From assembly GCA_030432295.1 (NCBI GenBank), contig JAUIHI010000028.1, positions 1 through 64,000 on the forward strand: a DNA stretch of 64,000 bases, written 5' to 3'. Position numbers and translations under genes: made by a program. This DNA is from Anaerolineae bacterium. GTDB taxonomy: Bacteria > Chloroflexota > Anaerolineae > Caldilineales > Caldilineaceae. Shown piece after piece: positions 1 to 10,700 of the stretch (its first letter is position 1; every line of letters begins with the position of its first letter). The notes below the pieces were generated by a model. That model had not been told where the DNA came from and ran no database searches. It worked only from the letters and a program-made list of their open reading frames with translations.

Positions 1-1159
1 CATTGATGGTGATAGTACATTGCCCCGAAGTTGTCGTGCAGGATGTGGGGCTGGCAGGCACAAAGACACCCAGCGCCGTATTGTTCAGCAGAGAGAAGTT
101 GACTGTCGTACCATTGGGCGCATTCACCCAACCGCCAGTGCCCAGGTTCTGCTCCACTATAGCCGTGAAGGTATGGGGCTGGTTCACCGCATTGATAGGT
201 GTCAGCGGGTCAAGCTTGATGCGCAGGTTCACATACGTCTTCTTAGCAGGATCAGAACCCCCGGCAGCCGTATTGCTGGCTCCGCCAGTCGTGCGGGTGC
301 GGCTGATGGCTGTTGGCGTGCTGCCGCCAAACCCATCGGGGATATTGACAGTCACATTTGCAGTGACCGTCCCTGTGGCCGTGAAGACCCCCGGTGTGGT
401 GCTGTTGATAGTCACCGTACATTGACCACTGGCGTTGGTCACTGTACTACAGTTGACCGGCGAGGAATTAGGCGTGCTGGGTACAGGGCTATAGGCAACC
501 GAAGGCGTTACTCCCTGTACGTTTGCCCACGCACCATTACCAATCTGGCTCTGCACCGTTGCGATAAATACGTGGGGGTCGCCCACGATATTCGTGGCTG
601 AGCCAGGTGTGAGGCTGATGCGCAGATTGACCTTCACCAAACCGAAGTCAGCGTCGTTGAAGTCAAGCTGATTCAGGGGCATCTCCTTATAATAGGCTAT
701 GCCCAGAGGCGTTGGGTCGCCACCAATGGTAGCGCCACTGGTGAAGACATAATCTTCCAATGCGCCCCCAGAAGCGAAATTGGTCGGATCGAGCACGACC
801 CAATATTTTTCATCGCCATCCACGGCGAAATCGTAATAGCCCGCGCCATTCGTCGTGGTGGTCGAGAGGTAATCGCTGGCCTCAAGTGTGCCGTTTGCGT
901 TCTGATCTTTGTACAGATTGACTTTGACGGTAGGGATGCCCGTTTCACCGATATCCTCTGCGCCATTCACGTTGAAATCGTTAAACACAGTGTCGCCGAT
1001 CGACGACTTGCCCAGGGGGGCGTCCACACCGGTCGGCGCATCGCCCGCGGCCATACTCACACCGACCGCCAGGGCCAACAGCATAACAAGAACAGCCAGG
1101 ACCCCCAGGGTTCTGGTTGTTCTGCGCCATGACTTTCCTTGCATAGATTCTCTACTCAT
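1..1159 (-). CDS. SdrD-B-like repeat surface protein (partial, 3' end outside window)
   Basis: The reading frame is open from an ATG at 1159 to the left edge, so only the N-terminal ~386 residues are present. A GGAGG ribosome-binding site lies 5 bases upstream of the start. Residues ~15-37 form a signal peptide ending near SMAAG. An SdrD-B-like domain follows directly (IGDTVFNDFNVNGAED..GIPTVKVNLYKD), then Ig-like beta-rich sequence with repeated INPxTP- and VTVN-type strands (filamin/invasin-like, seen twice). The product is therefore a secreted, probably cell-surface protein with a calcium-stabilised beta-domain. It lies directly downstream of a second, much larger SdrD-B protein on the same strand but is separated from it by a strong terminator, so it should be transcribed on its own. 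The exact ligand or function is unknown. Confidence 0.75.
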   Translation of the reverse strand, partial: MSRESMQGKSWRRTTRTLGVLAVLVMLLALAVGVSMAAGDAPTGVDAPLGKSSIGDTVFNDFNVNGAEDIGETGIPTVKVNLYKDQNANGTLEASDYLSTTTTNGAGYYDFAVDGDEKYWVVLDPTNFASGGALEDYVFTSGATIGGDPTPLGIAYYKEMPLNQLDFNDADFGLVKVNLRISLTPGSATNIVGDPHVFIATVQSQIGNGAWANVQGVTPSVAYSPVPSTPNSSPVNCSTVTNASGQCTVTINSTTPGVFTATGTVTANVTVNIPDGFGGSTPTAISRTRTTGGASNTAAGGSDPAKKTYVNLRIKLDPLTPINAVNQPHTFTAIVEQNLGTGGWVNAPNGTTVNFSLLNNTALGVFVPASPTSCTTTSGQCTITIN

Positions 1160-1757
1160 TTATTCCTCCACTATAGCTGCCTGTGATGACCAACGAAACA
1201 GAGTGATTACGAAAAAACCAGAATGATACGCTAATCGTTCCAATTGAAAGCATATCAGCCAAACATTGCGGCAAACATTACAGTCCTATATCCCAGGATT
1301 CCTCCTTAATACCTCCAGAAATCGATCTCCTGCGCATGCAATCAACATCCATATCATAGCATTGGGTCTGCGACAGTGCTCTTGCAGTTCACTGACAGTT
1401 TCAATCCTCTATGCATCCCAGGAATCAATGGGTGTATGCAAAATCACCTAGAGAAGAAGGCGTACTCGCGTACTGGTCTGGGCGGCTCACAGGGGTGAGG
1501 CACGTAGGGGTACTTACTCAACAACCCTATCCAAAAATACAGGATTTAAACAATAATTCAAATCCCCCAAATGGCATACCTACAAAACCTTACGGCAAAG
1601 CACATCACAAGTGAGCAGAGTCATCGAATCAACAGCAAAAAGAACAGCGAGTTGGCTAGCCGATATCGACTAGCCAACTCGCTGTTTTCGCTCATTCCCA
1701 CAAGCGTCTGGAAAGGTCTTGCAGACCCTACCTCCCTATGCTTGTGCTATTCAGCTA
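1160..1757. other. Intergenic region without a recognisable gene
   Basis: About 600 bases between two same-strand surface-protein genes. Apart from the strong hairpin at 1643-1686 and the ribosome-binding site of the downstream gene, I see no tRNA, small gene or repeat. The stretch is more AT-rich than its neighbours, as expected for a promoter region, but I could not pick a convincing -35/-10 pair. Confidence 0.5.
1643..1686 (-). terminator. Perfect 17-bp hairpin terminator of the giant surface-protein gene
   Basis: Arms 1643-1659 and 1670-1686 are perfectly complementary over 17 bp around a 10-base spacer whose centre (CGATATCG) is itself palindromic. Read on the minus strand the stem is followed by CTTTTT, and on the plus strand by TTTT, so it can act in both directions. 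It lies about 70 bases after the stop codon of the giant gene. Confidence 0.8.
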
Positions 1758-4700
1758 TCAACGAACAACGCTGGGCAGGAAGAGGCGTATTTCGCCAAAC
1801 TGGCCGAGGGTGAACTGCTGGGTGAAGCCGTCCAGCCCGATGATTTCCAGCAGATAGGTGTAGGGTTGCCCCGCCTCCGCACTGGGGTCCTCCCAACTGT
1901 AGCTGGCTCCCTCTGCCTGGCCCGGTTTCTGGGCTGGCAACGACGGGTTCGTGAGCAGTGTGGTGCTGCTGTCCGGGTTGATACGCAGCAGGTTGAAGCC
2001 CGCCACATTCACCTCAGAGACTGTCTGCCACGCGAGCAGCGCCCCGTTGTCCCCCTGCGTCACCTGGCTGTTGGTCACCAGCACCGCGGTCGGGTTGATG
2101 ATCTGCACCACATCCTGGGCCGACTGGTCGGGCAGAGGTGTGGGATTGGTGGGGGCTGGCCCCGGTCCATCCGGGTCCGATGTGGCCCCGGAGACCGTTG
2201 CCACATTGATAGTCACAGAATCGGTCAATTCCCCTGTATCCCTGATGCTGACAAAGTTGGCGATGATCTGCACGCTGGCATTCGGTGCCAGGGGGCCACT
2301 CCCACTCAGCAGGTCCGTCCAGTTGATGGTGCCGTCGTTGCTGTTGTCCACCGAAGCCGGGTTGGCCGACAGATAGCCGATGTACTCCTTGTCGTAGGTG
2401 TCAATCAGCGGCAGCTTCATCAGCCAGGTGGAGCCTGTATTGGTGATGCGGATGGAGAAGCTGATTGTCGTCCCCGGCCGCACCGGGCCGGGCGTGATTG
2501 TCGTCTTGGTCAGACTGAAGCGGGCAGGCGGCAGTACATAGCCGAAGTCCGCGGTCAGGTTTGTGTCACCCGTCTCTGCCGGGTTGAAATTCTGGATACA
2601 GTAGGGCGTGGCCTGGCTGTTGTTATCCGCGCCGGGAACCTGGGCCGTGCTCTTGGTGGCCCCCACCAACGCAGAGTTGGGGTCGGTCACCTGCACCAGA
2701 TAGTTACCGCTGGGCAGTCCCTTCGGATAATCGAAGAGATAGTTGGTGTTGCCGCTGCCCAGACTGCTGGCTGTGGTTTGCTTGCCCACATATACATCGC
2801 TGGCCGTGTTCAGGGTGCAGTTGTTGTCCAGGTCCAACCAGAGTTTGACCACCACATCGCCGATGGCCACCTCACCGCTGTCCAGCAGGCCGTTGTTGTT
2901 CACATCCGACCAGACGCTGTTGCCAATCTTGACTGCGCCTGGAGTGGTTGAGCTGTCCTTGTAGCCAAAGTCACCAGTCAGGTTGATACCGCCCAGGGGC
3001 AAGTTGATGGCGTAGGGCTGCTGTTGATTGTTGTTGTCGCTGCCTTGGCTTGGCCCCAGTGTAGTCACACTCAGACCGGTCAGGACGTTCTGTTTGTCGC
3101 TGACCGCGACGGTGTAGGTTCCGCTGGGCAGGTGGACAAAGCTGTAGTCGCCGCTGGCCCCGCTGGTGGTGGTCGCCAATTTGACGCCCGCCTCATACAG
3201 GTCCACAGTCACACCCGCCTGGCCCTGGTCTTTGCTGACCACATCGAAGAGACCGTTCAGGTCCGTCTCGATCCATATCTGGTTGCCAATCACCCCGACT
3301 TTGGGCTGGTTGGGCCGGCGATAGTAGCCGAAGTCCGCGGTCAGGTTGTTCTGCGCCACACCGAGGGTGATGGCGTAGGGGTCGGCTTTGTTGTGGTTGT
3401 TGGCCGTCTGATTGCTGCCCAACACCGACTTCTCGAAGTCGAAGAGCACCGCATTGGTATCGCTGACATGCACCAGATAGTTGCCCGCCACCAGACCGGT
3501 GAAGAGGTAGTTGCCCGTGTTGCCATCCAGCGCCGTTTTGGTGGTGGCAGTGGCGATGATCGGTTCGCCCGTATCCCAGGCTTTGTTGCCATTGGTGTCC
3601 CGAATCAGGGCCACGCTGACACCGCCCAGAGCCACGTCGCTGTTGTTGTAAACGCCGTCGTTGTCCTTATCCCAGAAGACCAGATTGCCGATTGTGCCGA
3701 AGACGCCGGAACCTGTGTAGCCGAAGTCCGCATCCAGCCGCTGTTCGCCAGCCAGCATGACATGCGGACCCCAAGTCGGGTCGGTGGTCACAGTCAGACC
3801 CGCAGGCGGGTTGACCGGCTGCACGGTGTAGGTGCCCTGGGGCACTTCGATATGATAGATTCCGGTCTCGTCGGTCACGCCGTCGTAGGTCACGCCGTCC
3901 GGGTCTGTGGCCCGCACAGTGATGCCGGGGATGCCCGGTTCGCTGGGCTGCTGCACACCGTCGCCATTGGCGTCGTACCAGACTGTATCACCGATCAGGG
4001 CTTTGCCTGGGTCAGTCGGTTCGTAGTAGCCGAAGTCTGCATCCTTGTAGACTGTGCCGCCCACCAATGTAATGGCCGGGGTCGGGTCGCTGGCGCTCTG
4101 GTTGCCCAGGGTATGCTCCAACGTTCCCAGATTGCCATTAGGATTGCTGGCTGCGGTCACATCCACGAAGTACTTGCCCGGCACCAGGTTCGGGAAGAGG
4201 TAGCCTCCGTCCCTGTCGGTCACGGTGCTGGCAACCTTCTCATCCGTGCCGATGTTGAGCACGTTGTTGTTGTTGGTGTCCCGGTAGAGGTCCAGCGCCA
4301 CATTGGGAATACCCGGCTCGCCCACATCCTGGATGCCGTCTTCGTTCGTGTCGTAGTAGACGAAGTCGCCGATGGCCGCGGGCAGGATGTAGCCAAAGTC
4401 AGCGGTCAGGTTGACCCCGGCTTTGGGCAGGACAATCGTATAGGCCTGCAACTGGTTGTTGTTGTCACTGCCCTGGATCGGCCCCAATTGGGTGATCCGA
4501 TAGCTAGCCAGTACATTCAGGCTGTCGGTGACACGGGTAGTGTAGTTGCCCGCAGGCAGACCCACAAAGCTGTAGTCGCCGCTGGGGCCAGTGGTAGTGG
4601 TGTCATAAACTACGCCGTCCTTCAGCAGTTGTACTGTGACACCTGGCTGGCCCATATCGCCGCTGCTGACATTGAAGACGCCATTGCCGTCGCTCTCGGT

Positions 4701-7700
4701 CCAGACCTGATTGCCGATGACGCCCACATCGGGCCGATCGGTCCGATAGTAGCCGAAGTCAGCGATCAGGTTCTGGCCGCCAGCGGTCAGGTTGAACCCG
4801 TAGGGGTCTGCCTGGTTGTTGTTGTCGCTGCCCTGGTTCGGCCCCAGGATAGTCCGGTTGTAGTCGAGCAACACCGAGTTGGTGTCGCTCACATGCACCA
4901 GATAGTTGCCCGCCACCAGTCCGGTGAAGAGGTAGTTGCCGTTACTGCCGAAACTGGCGTCTGTGGCCGCCGCGGTGGTGGTGGTGGCGATAATCGGCTC
5001 GCCCGCGTCCCACACTTTGTTGCCGTTGGTGTCCCGAATCAGACTGACACTGACGCCGCCCAGAGGCTTGTCGCTGCCGTCGTAGATACCGTTCCGGCTG
5101 GCTTTGTCTTCCACAAAGACCAGATTACCGGCCTTGCCCAGCAGACTGCCGGTGTCGTTGTAGCCGAAGTCCGCGTCCAGATATTGCTCGCCCGCATCCA
5201 CCTTCACCGGGCCGTGGGGCACGGGGGTGGTGGCGGTGTAGCCACCGGGCGGGTTGGTGGGAGCTACATTGTAGCTGCCTGGGTCTACTTCCACCCGATA
5301 GATGCCGTTGTCGTTGGTTGTGTCGCAGACAGGCGCACCGCCGCCCACTGGGGTGGCACAGACCTGGATATTGGGAATGCCTGGCTCGCTGGGCTGCTGC
5401 ACACCGTCGCCGTTGTCGTCGTACCAGACGGTGTCACCGATGATGGCCTTGCTGCCCGTGGGGTTCTTCACATAGCCAAAGTCCGCGTCCTCATACTTCA
5501 CCCCCGCGCCCAGGACGATCTTGGCGGTGGGGTCGGGCTTGGCCTGGTTGGCTACAATCTGAGTCAGACCAGCCAGTTTGTTGTTGGTGTCGGTGACATC
5601 CACGATATAGTCGCCCGCCACCAGTCCGGGGAAGAGATAGCCGCCGTCCGCGTCGGTCACTTTTGTGCCGATGAGGGGGTCGCCAGCGTTGATGGTTCCG
5701 CTGCCGTCCTTGTCCCGGTAGAGGTTCAGAGTCACATTGGGGATGCCCGGCTCGCCCACATCCTGGATGCCGTCCTTGTCCGCGTCGTACCAGACAAAGT
5801 CGCCGATGGCGCTGGGCCGGGTGTAGCCGAAGTCCGCGGTCAGATTCTCGTCGCCGGTGGCCAGGACAATCTGATAGGGCTGGAGTTGATTGTTGTCGTC
5901 GCTGCCCTGGTTGGGGCCAAGGGTCGTGACAATCCAGTCGTCCAGCACATTGAAACTGTCGCTGACCTGTACGGTATAGGTGCCGCTGGGCAGTTTGGTA
6001 AAGAGATAGTCGCCAGAAGCGCCCGTCGTTGTGGTGGCATAGGGGGTGCCGTTGCGATTGAGGACTACCGTCACACCGGCCTGGCCCACATCGCTCCCGG
6101 TCGGGTTGAAGAGGCCGTTGCCATCGCTCTCAATCCAGACCTGGTTGCCAATCTGGCCCAGGCTGGGGTCGATCTTGACATAGCCAAAGTCAGCGGTCAG
6201 GTTGTTACCACTGGTTGGCAGAGTAATGGCGTAGGGGTCGGCCTGGTTATTGTTGTCTGCACCAGCCGTGCCCAGTGTGGATTTGTTGTAGTTGAGCAGC
6301 ACCCCGTTGGTGTCGCTCACATGCACCAGATAGTTGCCCCCAGACAGGCCGGTGAATAGATAGCCGCCGTCTTTGTCTGTGGTGACGGTAGCTATCACTG
6401 GCTCGCCGCTGTCCCAGGCTTTATTGCCGTTGGCATCCCGGATCAGGTCCACGCTGACACCGGGCAGACCGCTCTCTGTGCCGCTGTTGAAGACGCCGTT
6501 GTCGTTGCCGTCCTCAAAGACCAGGTTACCGATGGTCCCCAGGTTGGGGCTGTCGTAGCCAAAGTCCGCGTCCATGTAGTGATCGCCCGCGCTCAACAGA
6601 GGCAGGGGATGGGGTACGGGTGTAGTGGCTGTCAGCCCAGCCGGGATGTCCGCCGGGTCTGGGGCAGCCGTGTAGCCGCTGCCGGGGTCCACCTTGACCA
6701 GGTAGTTCCCATTGGCATCTGTGTCGTCCGAGCCGATGGCTGTGCCGCTGCTGTTGAAGACGATGACAGTCACATTCGGAATGCCCGGTTCGCTGGGCTG
6801 CTGCACGCCATCGCCGTTGTAGTCGTACCAAACCGTATCGCCCACAAAGGCTTTGCCAGAGCTATTGTCCACGTAGCCGAAGTCCGCGTCTTTATAGACC
6901 TGGCCGGTGGTCAGGACGATGGCCGGGGTGGGATCGGTCTGGCTCTGGTTGGCCACGATGTGGACCAGACCCGCCAGTTTGCCGCCGATGTCCGTCACAT
7001 CCACAAAGTAGGTGCCCGGCTCCAGCCCGGTGAAGAGATAGCCGCCGTCCGCGTCGGTGACAGTGCTGTCCACTTTTGTGTCCGTGGCTGTGTTCAGCCC
7101 GGGGGTTCCGTCAGTATCCTTGTACAGATCCAATGTCACATTGGGAATGCCCGGCTCGCCCACATCCTGCACACCGTCTTTGTTGCTGTCGTACCAGACA
7201 AAGTCGCCGATGGCTCCCGAATTGGGCGGGTTGCAGTAGTGGCTGTCGTCGCTGGCCGTCGCGCCAGGGACTGTGGCCGTGGCCGTGTTCTTATAGGTAG
7301 TGCGACCGTTGGGATTCGTCACTACATTCTTGCAGCCCACCACATATTGATCGCTGCCCGATGTGTTGGGATCGATGGCGTTCAGCGCCTCGGCGGCTCG
7401 GGTCACCTGCAGGGTGAAGCTCTCGCCCGCTTGCAATATATTGTCGCTGAGGGAAGTGCCAGAGACCAGCGTTACTCCCGTATAGGGAGCGCTGAGGGTC
7501 TGCACGACACCGTTCACCATCAGATTGCCCACCACATTGTCGCTGACCTGAATGCCGCCGCGGGCAATGTCGAGAGTTCCGTTGTTCGTCACCAGATATT
7601 GCCAGGTGACAGTCGCGCCGGGGACAATCTGCTGCACATCTGCCCCGTCGGCGAAGTCCGCGCTGGCCCCGTTTGTGGTCTTCTCAATAGTAATACCGGG

Positions 7701-10700
7701 GGCCTGCACCTGGACCAGATAGTCCTCTACTTCGCCGTCCGCGGCCGCGCCCAGGGCTGTCAGGCCACCCGCGGTGCTCAACCGGAAGCGCGCGCCCAGG
7801 TTAGCACCTGTCACTGCGCCAGCCGGTACGGGCACGCTTAGATTGTTGTTGCCCGCCACAACCGATAGCTGGGCGATTGTTTCGCCACTGTCGTTGAAGT
7901 CGCCGTCGTTGTTCCAGTCGAAGAAGGCGTTTAATTTGGCCCCGCCCGAACTGTTGACAACGACCGTTGCAGTCTGGCCGACGATCAGCGTCGGGATAGT
8001 CACGCCGTCTTCGTCTGCGCCGTCGCCCGTGGCTGTGGCGTTGGGCTGGCCGTCTGGCTCGCCATCGACGGTAGCGCCCATCTTGAGCGTCGTAATCGTG
8101 TGGCGGGGGCCGTTGTTGGCCAGCAGGGTCTGGTAATTGCCTGGACCTGTGCTGCCTGATGTGTCGGGCAGATCGCCGAAGTCCAACGCTATAATCGCCA
8201 CACAGGCGTAGTCGGATTTGTCGCCAGGACTCGTGCCGTACTGATCCTTGGCGCCAAAGACCGTCGCCACATCACAGCTTTTGCCCGGCTGCTGTATGCG
8301 ATAGCCGAAGTCGGCATCCAGATAGTGATCATCCTGAGCCAGCGTCACCGGGTGAGGCTCGTTGGCCGTGGTCAGGACATAGTTGGCAGGCAGAGTGCTG
8401 TCATCCACATTCACACAGTAGTTGCCCCCAGGCAGGGTCGTGAAGAGGTAATCGCCATTGCCGCTGGTCACTTGGGTCTTGAAGGGCTGACCGCTGCCGG
8501 GGCAACTGCCCTGATAGAGGTTGACCGTCACATTATTGATACCCGGCTCGCCGTCGTTGTCCACAACATCCGTGCCGCCGTCGCCGTTGATGTCGTAGTA
8601 GACCCGATTGCCGATGGTGCCCTGTCCGGGGACATAGCCAAAGTCGGCTGTTCGATAGTCCTGGCCCGCGCTCAGGTTGACCGTTTTCGGTTCGTTGGCG
8701 GTGGTCAGCACGTAGCCCACAGGCAGGGTGCTCTCGTCCACATTCACCACATACGTACCGGCCTCCAGATTGCTGAAGATGTAGAAGCCGCTGGTTCCCG
8801 GTTCGGTCTCGGTGGTGCGCACCAGCACATTGTTCTTGTAGAGGTTGACCCGCACACCGGGGATACCGACTTCGTTCGGGTCCTGATCGCCCTGGGCATC
8901 CACATCGGCCCAGATGTAGTCGCCGATCAAGCCCAGTTTGTCGTCGTCCTTGCTGGGCGAGTTGTGCGCGCCAGCCAGGGTGACTGTACCGCAGTCTGTG
9001 CCCACACTGGACTTGGGAATCGAGAACTCATAGATCATATGCCATTCCCAATACTGACCGGGAGTGTCGTTCCAGTTGTAGGGTGGCGAGTGGTGTTCTA
9101 CATTGCCGTTTTCATATTCGGGCGACGGACCGTTGCCGTTCCAGCCCGAGTTGGTCAGGTTATAGGCCAAGGAACTGCTGGCCGCGTTGATGGGCGCATC
9201 ATAGAAATCGACAATGTAATTGCCGTTGTCTTCGCTGATGTAGTCCATCTCCAAATCTTCGTAGGTCCCGTTGGGGCCAGAGACAGTGAAGATAGCCTTA
9301 TCGCTGCCGTCCAAATTGCCGTAACTATGGCCATCCCAGCCGTCCAGCAGGAGATAGGGATCGTCATCGTCGGCGTAAACGTTGTCGTTGTAGGATCGGT
9401 CCACCACAAAGGCGTAGTAGCACATGGACGCGCCTGTATATTTGTAGAGGTTGCCCGGCGCATTGCCTGCCGGGTCCGAACGCCCTACAAACGTGTAGTC
9501 GGTTTCCAGCAGACCGTCCACCACCGGCTCGGCATCTGTTGCATTGGCGCTGCGGCCCGCACGGGTAATCGTCGCGGCCGTACTCTTCAGGGCTGTGAAA
9601 CGCACGGTGACACTGGTGAACGCGCCCACGGCCAAATTGCCCTGGGTTACGGTCAGATCGTTCCAGCGCACCACACCGCCGCTGACACTGCTCTGGGCCG
9701 GGGTGGCGCTGGCAAACTGCAAGTAGGTGGGGTCGTAGTAGTCCACCACCGGCAGAATATCGATGGGCACATTGCCCGTATTGGTGATGCGGATGGAAAA
9801 TTCGATAGTCGAACCGACCAGCGCTGGATCGCCGCTGATCAGCGTTTTGCTGATGGCGATATTGGGCACTGTGCGGTAGCCGAAGTCGGCGTCGTTGTAG
9901 TCCTGCCCCTTGGCCAGCACTACTTTTAGAGGTTCGTTGGCTGTGGTCAGCACATAATCACTGGGGACGGTGCTGTTCACCACATCCACAAAATAGGTGC
10001 CGGGGCCAAGACCGGTGAAGTCGTAGTCGCCATCACCGGCGGTGAAGCGGGTGTTGATGGCCAGGTCCGTGCCCGGCTCAAAAGTGCCGTTGCCCGTGTC
10101 CCGGTAAAGGTTGACCATCACACCGTTCAGACCCGGCTCGTTGCTATCCTGCACTTTGTCGCCGTCGTAGTCCTGCCAGACCCGGTCGCCGATGCTGCCA
10201 GCACAGGGGGTGACGGGAATCTCGTTGGAGCCGGTCTTGTTGGGCGAGATATGCACCGCATCAATGCTGGCGCTGCCAAAACCGGAACTGCCAAAGGCCG
10301 AACGGTCAAAGCGGAATTCGTAAAGATAGGGATATTGCCAGTCGGCAAAGAAAGCATTGACCGGCGTATAGTCGGCGTTGACCGGGGGCGAATTCTGGAA
10401 AAGATTGACTCCGCTAACCGTACAACTGGAAGAGCTGGAGCAGAAGCGATTCAGGTCGTAGCCAATAGAGGATTCCACAGCCACCTGGCTGGCATTGCCC
10501 ACATCCACACTGCCTTCGCCATCGGTCACACCGGCAGAGCCATAGCCCGAGGGCGTGGACAAACCGTCTTCCAGAAAATCAGCGGTCACATCGAAGATGA
10601 CTGTGCCGTTGCCGTCCCGCACAACGAGCTGCCCTTTGTCGCTGCCCTCCATACTGCCCAGGCTGCGACTGCCGCCCCAACTGGGGTGGGAACCATCGCC

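Noticed and set aside
2932-7217. Regularly spaced repeats as a possible CRISPR array
   Set aside because: Repeat units are ~1.4 kb, or ~350 bp per domain, in frame, and encode SdrD-B domains; there are no short repeats with unique spacers and no cas genes.
1719-9929. Very long open frames on the plus strand opposite the giant gene
   Set aside because: They are a by-product of the repeated, G+C-biased antisense sequence. They lack ribosome-binding sites and signal peptides, and the minus-strand frame encodes recognisable domains.
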